NCBI GenBank assembly: GCA_021813765.1
Contig: JAKAJM010000001.1
Location: forward strand, 1 to 64,000
Length of the DNA: 64,000 nt
Source of the DNA: Nitrospirota bacterium
GTDB taxonomy: Bacteria > Nitrospirota > Thermodesulfovibrionia > Thermodesulfovibrionales > JdFR-88
Direction of reading: 5' to 3'
Shown here: positions 49,162 to 59,432 of the stretch, one piece after another
How positions within the stretch are numbered: the first letter of the stretch is position 1
How the letters are laid out: each line of letters opens with the position of its first letter
The notes under the pieces: model-generated
The model's input: the letters and a program-made list of their open reading frames with translations, nothing else
Told to the model about the DNA's origin: nothing
The model's database searches: none
Program-made: the position numbers and the translations under genes

Positions 49162-49626
49162 TCAGGCCTTGCCCTTGCCCTCGAAGAGGTTTTTCACTTC
49201 CTGCATGAGCTCGCCTATGTCCTTGAAATGGCGGTAAACGGAGGCAAACCTTACATAGGCAACCATGTCCAGTCCCTTGAGGGCGGACATGACCTCCTCG
49301 CCTATCAGGGAGCTTGGGACCTCCTTGACGCCAAGCGCCAGCACCTTTCTTTCTATGGTGTTCACTGCGTCCTCAAGCTGCTGGGTGGAGACGGGCCTCT
49401 TGCCGCATGCCATCTTGAGCCCGTGAAGTATCTTCTGGCGCTCGAAGGGCTCTCTCCTGCCGTCCTTCTTTACAACAAGGGGCATCACCTCTTCTATGCG
49501 CTCGTAGGAGGTAAAGCGCCGTTCGCATCCCAGGCACTCCCTGCGGCGGCGTATCAGGTCCCCGTCCTTGCTTGTCCTGGAATCTATTACCTTGTCTTCA
49601 AGATGGCCGCAGAAGGGGCATTTCAT
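49162..49626 (-). CDS. nrdR: Transcriptional repressor NrdR
   Basis: [43 protein letters not shown]. Confidence 0.97.
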   Translation of the reverse strand: MKCPFCGHLEDKVIDSRTSKDGDLIRRRRECLGCERRFTSYERIEEVMPLVVKKDGRREPFERQKILHGLKMACGKRPVSTQQLEDAVNTIERKVLALGVKEVPSSLIGEEVMSALKGLDMVAYVRFASVYRHFKDIGELMQEVKNLFEGKGKA

Positions 49627-49696
49627 ATTGAGCCGAAGATGGGGAAACCCGTAAAAAGGACCGGCTGTTTCATTTAATCAAAGATCCCTCCGGGGG

Positions 49697-50935
49697 TTAA
49701 TAGACGGGAAACCGCCTCGTAAGCTCCCCTACCTTGCCGCTTATCTCCTTAAGCCTGGAGTCGTCCTGCCTGTTCTGGAGCGCCTCGTCTATATACTGCG
49801 CTATCAGGCGCATCTCGGCATCCTCCATCCCCCTTGACGTAACGCAGGGCGTGCCTATGCGTATGCCGCTTGTGATGGTGGCCGGGCGAGGGTCGTAAGG
49901 AATGGCGTTTTTGTTGAGCGAGATGCCCGCCTTGTCCAGCGCGGCCTCCGCTTCCTGGCCGGTAATTCCCTTGTTGTTAAGGTCAATGAGCATCAGGTGG
50001 TTGTCCGTGCCGCCGGAGACCAGGTTGAATCCCTTCAGCATGAGCTCGCCTGCAAGGGTCTTTGCGTTTTTGATTATCTTTTGCTGGTAGACCCTGAAGT
50101 CCTCCTGCAAGGCCTCCTTAAGCGCGACGGCCTTTGCGGCTATCACGTGCACAAGGGGCCCCCCCTGAATGCCCGGGAAGATCATCTTGTCTATCGCTTT
50201 TGCGTGCTCCTGCTTGCACATGATGAGCCCGCCGCGCGGCCCGCGGAGCGTCTTGTGCGTGGTAGTGGTGACGAAGTCGGCATGGGGTATGGGAGAAGGG
50301 TGAAGCCCCGCCGCCACAAGCCCCGCGATGTGGGCGATGTCGGCCACCAGAAAGGCTCCGGCCTCGCGCGCTATGCGGCCGAAGGCCTCGAAATCTATTA
50401 TCCTCGGGTAGGCGCTTGCCCCTACCAGGATTATCCTGGGCTTGTGCTCAAGCGCCAGCTTGCGCACCTCCTCGTAATCTATGCGCCCCGTATCGCGGTC
50501 CAGCCCGTAGGCAACGCGCTTGTAAAGCATCCCGGAGAAGTTGGCGGTGGCCCCGTGGCTCAAATGCCCGCCGTGGCTAAGGCTCATGCCCATTATGGTG
50601 TCGCCAGGCTTGGCGAAGGCAAAATACACGGCCATGTTGGCCTGGGTGCCGGAATGGGGCTGGACGTTCACATGCTCCGCCCCGAAAAGCTCTTTCGCCC
50701 TCTCAATGGCCAGCCTTTCGACTATGTCCGCATATTCGCACCCGCCGTAATACCTTTTGCCCGGGTATCCCTCCGCGTACTTGTTAGTGAAAACGGAGCC
50801 CTGGGCCTCCATCACCGCATAGCTTGCGTAGTTTTCAGAGGCTATGAGAAGGAGCTTTTCCCGCTCCCTGCCGTTTTCCTTCTCTATCGCGTCAAATATC
50901 TCGGGGTCGGTCTCTTTAAGCCTGTCTCGGTTCAT
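49697..50935 (-). CDS. glyA: Serine hydroxymethyltransferase
   Basis: [30 protein letters not shown]. Confidence 0.97.
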   Translation of the reverse strand: MNRDRLKETDPEIFDAIEKENGREREKLLLIASENYASYAVMEAQGSVFTNKYAEGYPGKRYYGGCEYADIVERLAIERAKELFGAEHVNVQPHSGTQANMAVYFAFAKPGDTIMGMSLSHGGHLSHGATANFSGMLYKRVAYGLDRDTGRIDYEEVRKLALEHKPRIILVGASAYPRIIDFEAFGRIAREAGAFLVADIAHIAGLVAAGLHPSPIPHADFVTTTTHKTLRGPRGGLIMCKQEHAKAIDKMIFPGIQGGPLVHVIAAKAVALKEALQEDFRVYQQKIIKNAKTLAGELMLKGFNLVSGGTDNHLMLIDLNNKGITGQEAEAALDKAGISLNKNAIPYDPRPATITSGIRIGTPCVTSRGMEDAEMRLIAQYIDEALQNRQDDSRLKEISGKVGELTRRFPVY

Positions 50936-51387
50936 TCTTTCGAGGTCTTCTCCTCTATGTTCGTTATCTTCATGAGCCTGCCTGCGTGCCTTCCTCCCTC
51001 GAATGCGGTGTCAAGCCAGACCCCGAGCACCTCGCGCGCCATTACAGGCCCGATGATCCTGCCGCCAAGGACAAGTATGTTCGAGTCGTTATGCTGGCGG
51101 CTGAGCCTTGCGCTAAGCGGCTCGGAGCACAGGGCCGCCCTGATGCCGGGGAACTTGTTGGCCACTATGCTCATGCCTATCCCGGTGCCGCAGATGAGCA
51201 CCCCCCTGTCCGCCTGCCCGCCGGACACAAGCAGGGATACCTTCTCTCCGAAATCCGGATAATCGACCGGGCCGGCGGAGCCTTCCGGCCCCACGTCTAT
51301 CAGGCTTATCCCCTGGTCCCTGATGAACCCGGCAAGCTCTTTTTTCAGATCGGCCCCGGCATGGTCGGAACCAATGGCAATGATCAT
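50932..51387 (-). CDS. rpiB: Ribose-5-phosphate isomerase B
   Basis: [33 protein letters not shown]. Confidence 0.95.
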   Translation of the reverse strand: MIIAIGSDHAGADLKKELAGFIRDQGISLIDVGPEGSAGPVDYPDFGEKVSLLVSGGQADRGVLICGTGIGMSIVANKFPGIRAALCSEPLSARLSRQHNDSNILVLGGRIIGPVMAREVLGVWLDTAFEGGRHAGRLMKITNIEEKTSKE

Positions 51388-51480
51388 GGTCTGTTATGAT
51401 AAATAAGTTTAAAACCAGTAGTCAAGAAAACCGCCCCTGCCGGCCGCCCCACGGGGCCGCGCCCCGCGCGGCTTATCCGT

Positions 51481-51510
51481 TTGACAAAGGGAACGGGCAA
51501 ATTTTATATT
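51481..51510 (+). promoter_or_regulatory. Consensus-like sigma70 promoter of split glutamate synthase operon
   Basis: TTGACA-N18-TATATT about 40 bp upstream of ATG 51553. Confidence 0.65.
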
Positions 51511-51552
51511 AAAAATCAGCACAATTTTCAGGAAAAAGAGAGGGCTTTACAT

Positions 51553-52665
51553 ATGTGCCGTCTTGCCGCAATAACGGCCTCGGAATACTTTTCGCCCATG
51601 GAAAACATCCATGCCCTGGAGACCATGAAGGAAGGCCACGATGGCTCCGGAATGGGCCTTATGCTCAAGCGCCTGGGCGGGTTTGCCGAACCGCTCAAGG
51701 GTTACCCGGCGCTCTCCGGCATCTGCTCCGCAGACGGCCTCAAGGAGCTGGACGGCTTCATGAAGGCGAGGGGCTTCAGGGAAGTCCACATGTGGAGCCC
51801 CAAAGTGAGGCCCGTGCCCGGCATAGAGAAAAAAGACAGCTATTTCGCCAAATTCTACGACTACCCGTCCCGCTACAAGGAAAGCCCCATTAAGGAGAAG
51901 GAGGCGCTCCTGCTTCAGACGAGGCTGGCGCTTAGGCAGATGGGGGAGAAGGACGAGTCCATAGTCGTATTTTCCTTTTACCCGGACGTGCTTACGCTCA
52001 AGGAGGTGGGCGACCCGCTTGCCCTTGGGGAGTTCTTCGGGCTTGAGGACGGCCAGCTCAAGGCCAAGATAGTGCTGGCCCAGGGAAGGCAGAACACAAA
52101 CTACGACATAAACCTGTATGCTTGCCACCCGTTTTTCATCCAGGGTTTCGGCTCCATGACCAACGGCGAAAACACCGCCTTTGTGCCCATAAGGGAATAC
52201 CTTATGAGCCGTGGCGTGCCGGGCTATACGGGCTACCAGAGCGACAGCGAGGTTTTCACGCACATCCTCCACTACACGGTGCGGGAGCTTGGATTTCCCC
52301 TTTCTTATTATAAGGACATAATCACCCCGCTTAAGCGCGGTGAGATGGAGGCCAGAACGGACAGGGAGGCGCTCATGCTGATGAGGCAGTCCCTGCGGAT
52401 GCTTGTCATTGACGGGCCCAACTGCATCATCGGCTTTACGCCCGATGGGAGCTGTTTCATGGCTCAGGATTCAAAGAAGCTCCGTCCGGGGGCGGTAGGA
52501 GGAGTTCCGGGAAAGTACGCGTTCATGTCGGAGGAATGCGGGCTAGACAAGGCGGTCCCGCAAAGGGACAGGTCCCTTGACGTATTCCCCATGAAATACG
52601 ACTTTGTTACCGTGCCCAGCGACGCGCCGGAGGTAAAGGTTTGGAACCAGTTGAAGGGTTTTTAA
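51553..52665 (+). CDS. Glutamine amidotransferase class II subunit of split glutamate synthase
   Basis: MCRLAAI (Cys2 nucleophile), HDGSGMGL, GFGSMTNGENTAF; true start 51553 rather than 51481. Confidence 0.88.
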   Translation: MCRLAAITASEYFSPMENIHALETMKEGHDGSGMGLMLKRLGGFAEPLKGYPALSGICSADGLKELDGFMKARGFREVHMWSPKVRPVPGIEKKDSYFAKFYDYPSRYKESPIKEKEALLLQTRLALRQMGEKDESIVVFSFYPDVLTLKEVGDPLALGEFFGLEDGQLKAKIVLAQGRQNTNYDINLYACHPFFIQGFGSMTNGENTAFVPIREYLMSRGVPGYTGYQSDSEVFTHILHYTVRELGFPLSYYKDIITPLKRGEMEARTDREALMLMRQSLRMLVIDGPNCIIGFTPDGSCFMAQDSKKLRPGAVGGVPGKYAFMSEECGLDKAVPQRDRSLDVFPMKYDFVTVPSDAPEVKVWNQLKGF

Positions 52666-54320
52666 GTTTGAATCTGAAGGAAAAGAACCATCAGCTCACG
52701 CTGAAGGAATTCCCATACACGGTAAACTGGCGGGACGACCGCTGCACCAGGTGCGGCAAGTGCACCGCGGTCTGCCCGGTAAAGGCCATCGTGCCAAGCG
52801 TCCGGGTGGAGCGGGTGGTCAGCTCCGAAGGTATTTCCCCCACCCCCAAGGTCACCAGGAAGGTGACCCCCATCGTAAGCCAGGTAAACGACATAGAGCG
52901 CTACTGCACGGGCTGCGCCATGTGCCAGTTCGTGTGCCCCAATGCCGCAATAGAGCCGGAGTTCAACCCGGAGCACAAGTTCCTGCAGTTCAAAAACAAG
53001 GGCGGAGATGCCTACAAGCGGGGCGGAAGGAGAAACGACCCCGGCCCCTCCACCCTGGACAAGCTCAAATTCACCCGCATATCCATGCTCACCGACCCGG
53101 CCCTGGACGCCGGGCGGCATGAGTTCCATCTGAGGACGTTCCTTGGCAGGATACTGCCTCCGGAAGGCCTTCCCCTTAAAGCGGAAGGCGGCAGGCTGGT
53201 GGTGGACAAGGCCAGCGATGTCTTCGTCCCGCCCGTAAGGGAAGTCTACCCGATAATGATAGGAAGCATGTCCGTGGGCGCCCTCTCGCCGCCGATGTGG
53301 GAAGGGCTTGCGATGGGCGTGGCGTATCTTAACGAGGAACTCGGCATGCCGGTGGTCATGGCCTCCGGCGAGGGCGGCATGCCGCCAAGGCTCCTGAAGT
53401 CGCGGTTCCTCAAGTACTACATACTCCAGATAGCCTCCGGCTATTTCGGATGGGACGAGATAATCCGCTCGCTGCCTCACATGGTGGAGGACCCCGCGGC
53501 GATAGAGATAAAGTACGGGCAGGGGGCAAAACCCGGAGACGGCGGCCTCCTTATGTCCTACAAGGTGCTCAAGCTCATATCGAGCATCAGGGGCGTGCCC
53601 ATGTTCGTGGACCTGGCCTCGCCCCCGACCCACCAGACGAAATACTCCATCGAGGAGGCCGTGGCCAAGATGATACAGTCCATGTCCATGGCCTGGGGGT
53701 TCAGGGTGCCCGTCTATCCGAAGATATCCGGAACGAGGACGGCAAAGGCGGTGCTCAATAACCTGGCCAGGAACCCGTACGCCGCGGCGCTTTCGATAGA
53801 CGGCGAGGACGGCGGCACCGGCGCGGCCTATAACGTCTCTATGGACAAGATGGGCCATCCGATAGCCTCTAACATAAGGGAGTGCTACCTGGACCTGGTA
53901 AAGCAGGGCAAGCAGAACGAGCTGCCCCTGATCGCGGCCGGCGGCATAGGCAAGAAGGGCAACCTGGCGGCAAACGCGGCGGCCCTTATCATGCTTGGGG
54001 CGTCGATGGTGTCTGTCGGCAAGTACCTGATGCAGGCAACAGCGGGCTGCCTGGGGGACGAGAACAACCGCTGCAACCTCTGCAACACCGGCAGGTGCCC
54101 GAGAGGTATCACTACGCAGGACCCAAAACTCTACAGGAGGCTTGATTCCTCCAGGGTGGCCGAGCGGCTTGTGGACGTGTTCAAGGCGGCCGACACGGAG
54201 CTTAAGAAGATCTTTGCGCCCATGGGCAGGAGCACGGAGCTTCCCATAGGGATGTCCGACGGCCTGAGCGTGAGCGACAAGGCCATAGCGGAAAGGCTTG
54301 GCATCAGCTATGTCTGCTAA
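52641..54320 (+). CDS. Glutamate synthase FMN-binding catalytic subunit with N-terminal ferredoxin domains
   Basis: CTRCGKCTAVCPVKAI, CTGCAMCQFVCPN; SIDGEDGGTGAAYNVSMDKMG, LCNTGRCPRGITTQDP. Confidence 0.93.
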   Translation: MEPVEGFLSLNLKEKNHQLTLKEFPYTVNWRDDRCTRCGKCTAVCPVKAIVPSVRVERVVSSEGISPTPKVTRKVTPIVSQVNDIERYCTGCAMCQFVCPNAAIEPEFNPEHKFLQFKNKGGDAYKRGGRRNDPGPSTLDKLKFTRISMLTDPALDAGRHEFHLRTFLGRILPPEGLPLKAEGGRLVVDKASDVFVPPVREVYPIMIGSMSVGALSPPMWEGLAMGVAYLNEELGMPVVMASGEGGMPPRLLKSRFLKYYILQIASGYFGWDEIIRSLPHMVEDPAAIEIKYGQGAKPGDGGLLMSYKVLKLISSIRGVPMFVDLASPPTHQTKYSIEEAVAKMIQSMSMAWGFRVPVYPKISGTRTAKAVLNNLARNPYAAALSIDGEDGGTGAAYNVSMDKMGHPIASNIRECYLDLVKQGKQNELPLIAAGGIGKKGNLAANAAALIMLGASMVSVGKYLMQATAGCLGDENNRCNLCNTGRCPRGITTQDPKLYRRLDSSRVAERLVDVFKAADTELKKIFAPMGRSTELPIGMSDGLSVSDKAIAERLGISYVC

Positions 54321-56679
54321 AAGAGAGATGAAGGACCAGGGGAACATGGTTGAGATAAATGGAAATATCGACGGGCGGAGGGTAAGCTCCCGCGTCCTTG
54401 AGGAGCGCGTACAGGAAGCGGTAAAGGAAGGCGCAAGGGAGCTCCATATAATAGCGGACGGCCAGCACGGCATAGGCGGACGCATCTGGCCCAGGGAGGC
54501 CGCGGTGCGCATCACCGTCGAGGGGCCGGTGGGGCAGAGGCTTGGCAGCATGGGCATGGAAGGCACGCACATCGTCGTAAACGGAGGCGTTTCTGACGAT
54601 GTGGGCTGGGTAAACTGCGGCGCGAGGATAACCGTTCTTGGCGATGTCACCAACGGCGCGCACAACGCGGCGGCCCAGGGCGTGCTCTACGTGCAGGGCA
54701 GCGCCGGGGCCCGCTCCGACACGCTTACAAAGCATAACCCCAGGTTCGAGCCGCCGCAGTCCTGGTATTTCAGGAACGTGGGCGACTCCTTCGCGGAGTT
54801 CAAGGCGGGGGGCATCTCGGTGGTCTGCGGCGTGGAGCCCAGGGACCCGGACAACATCCTTGGCTACCGCCCGTGCGTGGGCATGGTCGGGGGCGTCATC
54901 TACTTCCGGGGGCCGATAAAGGGTTTCAGCGCGGCTGACGTAAGGCTTGCCGAACTCACGGATGATGAATGGATCTGGCTCAAGGACAATCTGAAGCCCT
55001 TCCTCAAGGCCATCGAGCGCGATGGCCATTACGGGGCGCTCACAAAAGACAAGGACGAGTGGAAAAAACTTGTGGCCCGCACCCCGGCGGAAAAGGCGCA
55101 GGACAAAAAGAAAAAGGCCGGGGTTGAGGAGTTCGTCAGGGACATATGGGAAAAGGAAGTGGGCGAGGGCGGCATATTCGCACCCTTCCTTACGCATGAA
55201 AAAGGCCTTCTCCCCTATATAACGACCGGCGCGGACAGGCGGAACAGGCCTGTATGGGAGAACGAGAAATACAGCCCCCCGTGCTCCTATAACTGCCCGA
55301 CGCACATACCGACCCACAAGAGGACCGCGCTCATCAGGGCGGGTAAGCTCCAGGAGGCGCTTGAATACGTGCTTCAGTACAGCCCGCTTCCGGCAACGGT
55401 CTGCGGCCAGATATGCCCGAACCTCTGCATGCAAAGCTGCACAAGGGGGGTGGCGTTCGACTCTCCGCTGAGCATAGACAAGCTGGGCAGCCTCTCACTT
55501 GAGGTAAAGGCGCCCAAACCGGCCAAAAAGACAGGCCACAAGATTGCCGTCGTGGGCGGAGGCCCGGGCGGGCTTTCGGCAGCGTGGCAGCTTGCGCTCA
55601 AGGGCCACCAAGTGGACCTCTACGAGGCCGAAGGGAAGCTGGGCGGAAAGCTTGAGCTCTGCATCCCCAGGGAAAGGCTGCCGCAGAAGGTTCTCAAAAA
55701 GGAGCTCTCCAGGTTCGAGGAGATAGGGGTAAATATCCATCTGAAGGCCAGGGTAGACAGCAAAAAGTTCGAAAAGATCGCGAAGGCCCATGAGGTGGTT
55801 GTGGTGGCCTGCGGCGCCCATAAGCCAAGGGTCATAACCTTCGAGGGCTCTAACAGTGCGGTTTCGGCCTATGAGTTCCTGCGGGGCATAAACCTGGGGG
55901 ACAAGCCAAGGCTGAAGGGGAAAAACGTTGCCATAATAGGAGCGGGCAACGTGGGCATGGACGTGGCCGTGCAGGCCATGCGCTGCGGGGCCGCATCCGT
56001 AACCGCCGTGGACATCCAGAAGCCCGCGGCTTTTGGCAAGGAGATGGAGGCCGCCTCCGCGCTTGGCACGCAGTTCCTTTGGCCCAAATTCTCCGAGAGA
56101 TACGACAAGAAAACAAAGACGCTTCATTTCAAGGACGGCTCCTCGCTGCCTGCGGACCTGCTTGTCATCGCTGTGGGCGAGACCCCAATAGTGGACTTCC
56201 TGCCCGAAACGATAGACCGGGACAGAAACGGCTGGGTAAAGGCGGACGCAAACGGGCAGACCACCGAGCCCGGGGTCTATGCGATAGGCGACGCGACAAG
56301 GCCCGGCCTGGTTACAAACGCCATAGGGCAGGGCAGGGAGACGGCGGAGGCCATACATGCGGCTCTCATGCATTACGATTACATGCCGGAGGTAAAGTCC
56401 CCCATACCTTACGACAGGATAAAAACGGTTTACTACGAGGCCAGACAGACAGGCGCACCCGCATACGACGCAAAATGCGATGCCGACCGGTGCCTGTCCT
56501 GCGGGAGCTGCCGCGACTGCCACATGTGCGAGAACGCCTGCTACTGGGGGGCCATATCCAGGGTTGAGAAGCCTGGCGGAGGGTTCGAGTACGTGGTGGA
56601 CGGCGATAAGTGCATCGGCTGCGGATTCTGCGCGGGCATCTGCCCGTGCGGCGTCTGGGAGATGAAGGAAAATATTTAG
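54298..56679 (+). CDS. GXGXG-domain protein fused to GltD-like NAD(P)H oxidoreductase and C-terminal 4Fe-4S domain
   Basis: GVLYVQGSAGARSDTL GXGXG-type domain; KIAVVGGGPGGLSAAWQLALKGH; CLSCGSCRDCHMCENAC, CIGCGFCAGICPCG. Confidence 0.9.
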   Translation: MASAMSAKREMKDQGNMVEINGNIDGRRVSSRVLEERVQEAVKEGARELHIIADGQHGIGGRIWPREAAVRITVEGPVGQRLGSMGMEGTHIVVNGGVSDDVGWVNCGARITVLGDVTNGAHNAAAQGVLYVQGSAGARSDTLTKHNPRFEPPQSWYFRNVGDSFAEFKAGGISVVCGVEPRDPDNILGYRPCVGMVGGVIYFRGPIKGFSAADVRLAELTDDEWIWLKDNLKPFLKAIERDGHYGALTKDKDEWKKLVARTPAEKAQDKKKKAGVEEFVRDIWEKEVGEGGIFAPFLTHEKGLLPYITTGADRRNRPVWENEKYSPPCSYNCPTHIPTHKRTALIRAGKLQEALEYVLQYSPLPATVCGQICPNLCMQSCTRGVAFDSPLSIDKLGSLSLEVKAPKPAKKTGHKIAVVGGGPGGLSAAWQLALKGHQVDLYEAEGKLGGKLELCIPRERLPQKVLKKELSRFEEIGVNIHLKARVDSKKFEKIAKAHEVVVVACGAHKPRVITFEGSNSAVSAYEFLRGINLGDKPRLKGKNVAIIGAGNVGMDVAVQAMRCGAASVTAVDIQKPAAFGKEMEAASALGTQFLWPKFSERYDKKTKTLHFKDGSSLPADLLVIAVGETPIVDFLPETIDRDRNGWVKADANGQTTEPGVYAIGDATRPGLVTNAIGQGRETAEAIHAALMHYDYMPEVKSPIPYDRIKTVYYEARQTGAPAYDAKCDADRCLSCGSCRDCHMCENACYWGAISRVEKPGGGFEYVVDGDKCIGCGFCAGICPCGVWEMKENI

Positions 56680-56878
56680 AAAAGGGGGCGGGTTTTTACC
56701 CGTCCCCACCTGCCCGCCGCAGTTTCATGGAAGCGCAGCCGGTATCGCGCCCCGAAAGTCCCCGGCAAAATTATTTGTCATTCCCGCAAGCAACAGCGCG
56801 CCGGGAATCCAGCCTTTTAAGGCCGGTTCCGCCCTTTTTTCCTTCGGAAATTCTTGATAGAAAGGGAGTATTTGATTC

Positions 56879-57424
56879 ATGAGGCAGGCAAAAAAAGAGA
56901 TCAAGGACATGGCAGTGCTTACCGGTCTGCTGAATACCTCTCATGTAGGCCGCCTTGGCACCATCGGCGCGGACGGATGCCCCATGATAAAGCCGCTTAA
57001 TTTTGCATTCACAGGGCAAAGGCTTTATTTTCATACGGCCATGGCTGGGGAGAAAATGGAAGACATCAAAAGAGATCCCAGAGTCTGCTTTGAAACGGAC
57101 CTTCCCATCGCACTTGTCAAAAGCCGGAGCGAGCCCTGCAAGGCCAAATATCTCTTTCGGAGCTTGATCATAAAGGGCAAGGCCCGCATTGTGGAGGACC
57201 GGAACGAAAAACTAACCGCTCTGCGGCTGCTTATGGAGAAATACCAGCCCGAAGGCGGCTACGGAAATTTCCTCGAAGAGAAGCTGCGGATAACGGGGGT
57301 CGTATGTATCGAAATCGAGGAAATGACCGGCAAGGAAGACCTTGGCAACGGGGCGGTGCGGGAGAGGATATTAAAGATTTTGGAGGAGAAGAAAAAATTG
57401 CCGGTAGTCATGGAGCCTGAATAA
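56879..57424 (+). CDS. Pyridoxamine 5'-phosphate oxidase-like flavin-binding protein
   Basis: HVGRLGTIGADGCPMIKPLNFAFTGQRLYFHTAMAGEKMEDIKRDPRVCFETD. Confidence 0.87.
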   Translation: MRQAKKEIKDMAVLTGLLNTSHVGRLGTIGADGCPMIKPLNFAFTGQRLYFHTAMAGEKMEDIKRDPRVCFETDLPIALVKSRSEPCKAKYLFRSLIIKGKARIVEDRNEKLTALRLLMEKYQPEGGYGNFLEEKLRITGVVCIEIEEMTGKEDLGNGAVRERILKILEEKKKLPVVMEPE

Positions 57425-57460
57425 AAAATTTCAGACCTTTGATATGGTCGGCTTGAGCTT

Positions 57461-57718
57461 ATGAAACGGATTACAAAAAGAGCATGGTTCAGCAAGAAAA
57501 GGATCGGATGGGGCCTGCGGGCTTCAAGCTGGCAGGGATGGCTGGCAACGCTCATTTTTGTGCTGGCCGTTTTTCTTGATCGCTTTTACTCAAAGAAAGG
57601 CACGCTCCGTATTGCCGTTTTTGTTTTCGCGGTGACTGTATATGTCACGGTGGTCATTCTTACGGGTGGCAGGCTGGGAATCGGAGGCGGCAATTCAGAA
57701 AACGATAAAGGAGAATGA
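57461..57718 (+). CDS. Small hypothetical membrane protein
   Basis: 85 aa with two hydrophobic segments. Confidence 0.45.
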   Translation: MKRITKRAWFSKKRIGWGLRASSWQGWLATLIFVLAVFLDRFYSKKGTLRIAVFVFAVTVYVTVVILTGGRLGIGGGNSENDKGE

Positions 57719-57881
57719 AAATACGGCTCCTTTTTGGATTTTGACCTTTCGGCTGCACCTTTGATCTTGCCTCTCACGTTCTGCCGATAATCGATATTCC
57801 CGGCATGCTCTCGATCCGAAGACTTGCAGCCGTGACGTCTTAAAAATGCAGGAAGACGCTTGCGTTATAAGTAATGGGCGC

Positions 57882-58020
57882 TAGTGTGGTGTTTCATAAA
57901 CATCATAAGTCTGTCATTCCGGCTTGTCCGGAATAGTCTCTAAAAGATTGATTCCCGACGCGCTCCGCTTGCGGGAATGACAACAAATTAATGCTAAAAA
58001 TTTTTGAAACGCCCTACTAG
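57882..58020. repeat. MITE-like repeat, type A
   Basis: CTAGTGTGGTGTTTCATAAA ... TTTTTGAAACGCCCTACTAG. Confidence 0.88.
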
Positions 58021-58315
58021 CTTAATTTTCTAATATCCTCGAAACGCCCACAGTCGGAGCATTCGATCTCAACTAAACTTCATTTCCTAAACCGCAGTTT
58101 TAGAAAAATGAAACTGTCGATGATTTCCGCTTAAGACATGCCTTTTGCTTCACGTTAGCGGATTCATCCTTTGGGGACTTTGTTATCCTTCAAACCCCAC
58201 ATTTGAGCGTGGACGGCGGATACTAAACTTCGCCTATAACACTGTACTTTTTAAATCTGGTATAATTCCGAAGGTTACGAATGGAAGTCTCTATTTTTGA
58301 GGATGCATATTGAAC

Positions 58316-58740
58316 GAAAAAAGCGATTGAAAAAGCCACTGCTGAAGCTTTCATCAAATTATACAATTCCACTAAGGGAACATCCTTTTCAATAATTGCG
58401 CATTCTGATGCCCCAGATATTCGCTGTCAAGATTCCGAGGGCAACATGTTTGATTTTGAGATTACTTTAACCGAAGATCGTCCGAATGACATTAAAGCTG
58501 CTCTTGGCAGGTCTGATCATAGAAGCCCTGAGATATTTCACAAAGAACATCCAAGGGCGAGCAGTTTACAAGGCAATGTAGTTTGTATGATTACAAGCAG
58601 AATCAGCGCAAAATTAAAAAAGGATTACGGACCCAATACCGCTCTTGTTATTAGGGATTCCTCACCGGGGGACCACCTATATTGACGAGGCGCTTTCGTA
58701 TGCTGCTTGGCGTTCGGAAGAAGTTGAGGCTCCCTTTTAG
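58316..58740 (+). pseudogene. Frameshifted remnant of unknown ORF
   Basis: Continuous reading AIEKATAEAFIKLYN...LVIRDSSPGD then continuation IDEALSYAAWRSEEVEAPF* only in a shifted frame; no in-frame start at 5' end. Confidence 0.55.
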
Positions 58741-58745
58741 GCAGT

Positions 58746-58839
58746 ATGAAACTCTTGATTGACATGAACCTTTCGCCCGAATGGGTAGGTCCTCGGCGTC
58801 AAATGTTGTCGCGTTCTTTGCTTTGGTGGTATCCATGAT
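58746..58839 (+). pseudogene. Truncated DUF5615-like (PIN-like toxin) relic
   Basis: MKLLIDMNLSPEWVG... resembles N-terminus of DUF5615 proteins, then similarity is lost. Confidence 0.55.
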
Positions 58840-58922
58840 AATGTTTAGGCGTCATCATTGGAAGCAGCGACAGCGCCAGCAGGAGTTCGAGCACGAAACC
58901 GAACGTATACAGGAGGCGACTA

Positions 58923-58974
58923 TGACCGAACTCAACAAAATAAAAGATATTCTAAACAGGCATCAGCACGAATA
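58923..58974 (+). pseudogene. Truncated copy of the MNT nucleotidyltransferase N-terminus
   Basis: MTELNKIKDILNRHQHE* nearly duplicates MNQLNKIKDILNKHRDE at 59139, including upstream AGGAGGC. Confidence 0.75.
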
Positions 58975-59138
58975 ATCCGTAAGCGTTTAGATAAGTACAG
59001 GGTGGGCGCTGCTTCGAACTCATCCCTGTCAAGGTATAGCAGGAGTAAGTTTCCAGAGGGAATTCCGGGGACGCGATACTGCATTCTTATGGGGGTCATA
59101 CTTAGTATAAAATATAGGGGTCTTATTAGGAGGCAACC

Positions 59139-59432
59139 ATGAACCAACTCAATAAAATAAAGGATATTCTAAACAAGCATAGGGATGAACTTCGGGAAAA
59201 GTACAAGATTTCTGAAATCGGAATATTCGGCTCCTATATAAGGGGCGAGCAGAAAAAAGAAAGCGATATAGACATTCTGGTGGAATTCAGCGAGCCTATC
59301 AGCCTGCTTGACCTTATCGCTGCAGAAAATTACATCGCCGATCTTGTAGGAAGAAAAGTCGATCTCGTGCCAAGGGAAGATATCAGGCCTGAGCTTAAAC
59401 AGGTAATCCTTGAAGAGGTGGTCTACATTTGA
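59139..59432 (+). CDS. MntA-like nucleotidyltransferase antitoxin
   Basis: GIFGSYIRGEQKKESDIDILVEF (GSxxRGxxxxxSDIDxxV); AGGAGG SD. Confidence 0.92.
   Translation: MNQLNKIKDILNKHRDELREKYKISEIGIFGSYIRGEQKKESDIDILVEFSEPISLLDLIAAENYIADLVGRKVDLVPREDIRPELKQVILEEVVYI

Noticed and set aside
49997-51262. 421-aa plus-strand ORF
   Set aside because: Antisense to glyA/rpiB, which are unambiguous.
52662-54665. 667-aa minus-strand ORF
   Set aside because: Shadow of the glutamate synthase FMN subunit; no domain features.
55495-56709. 404-aa minus-strand ORF
   Set aside because: Antisense to the GltD-like domain with intact NAD(P)/FAD motifs on the plus strand.
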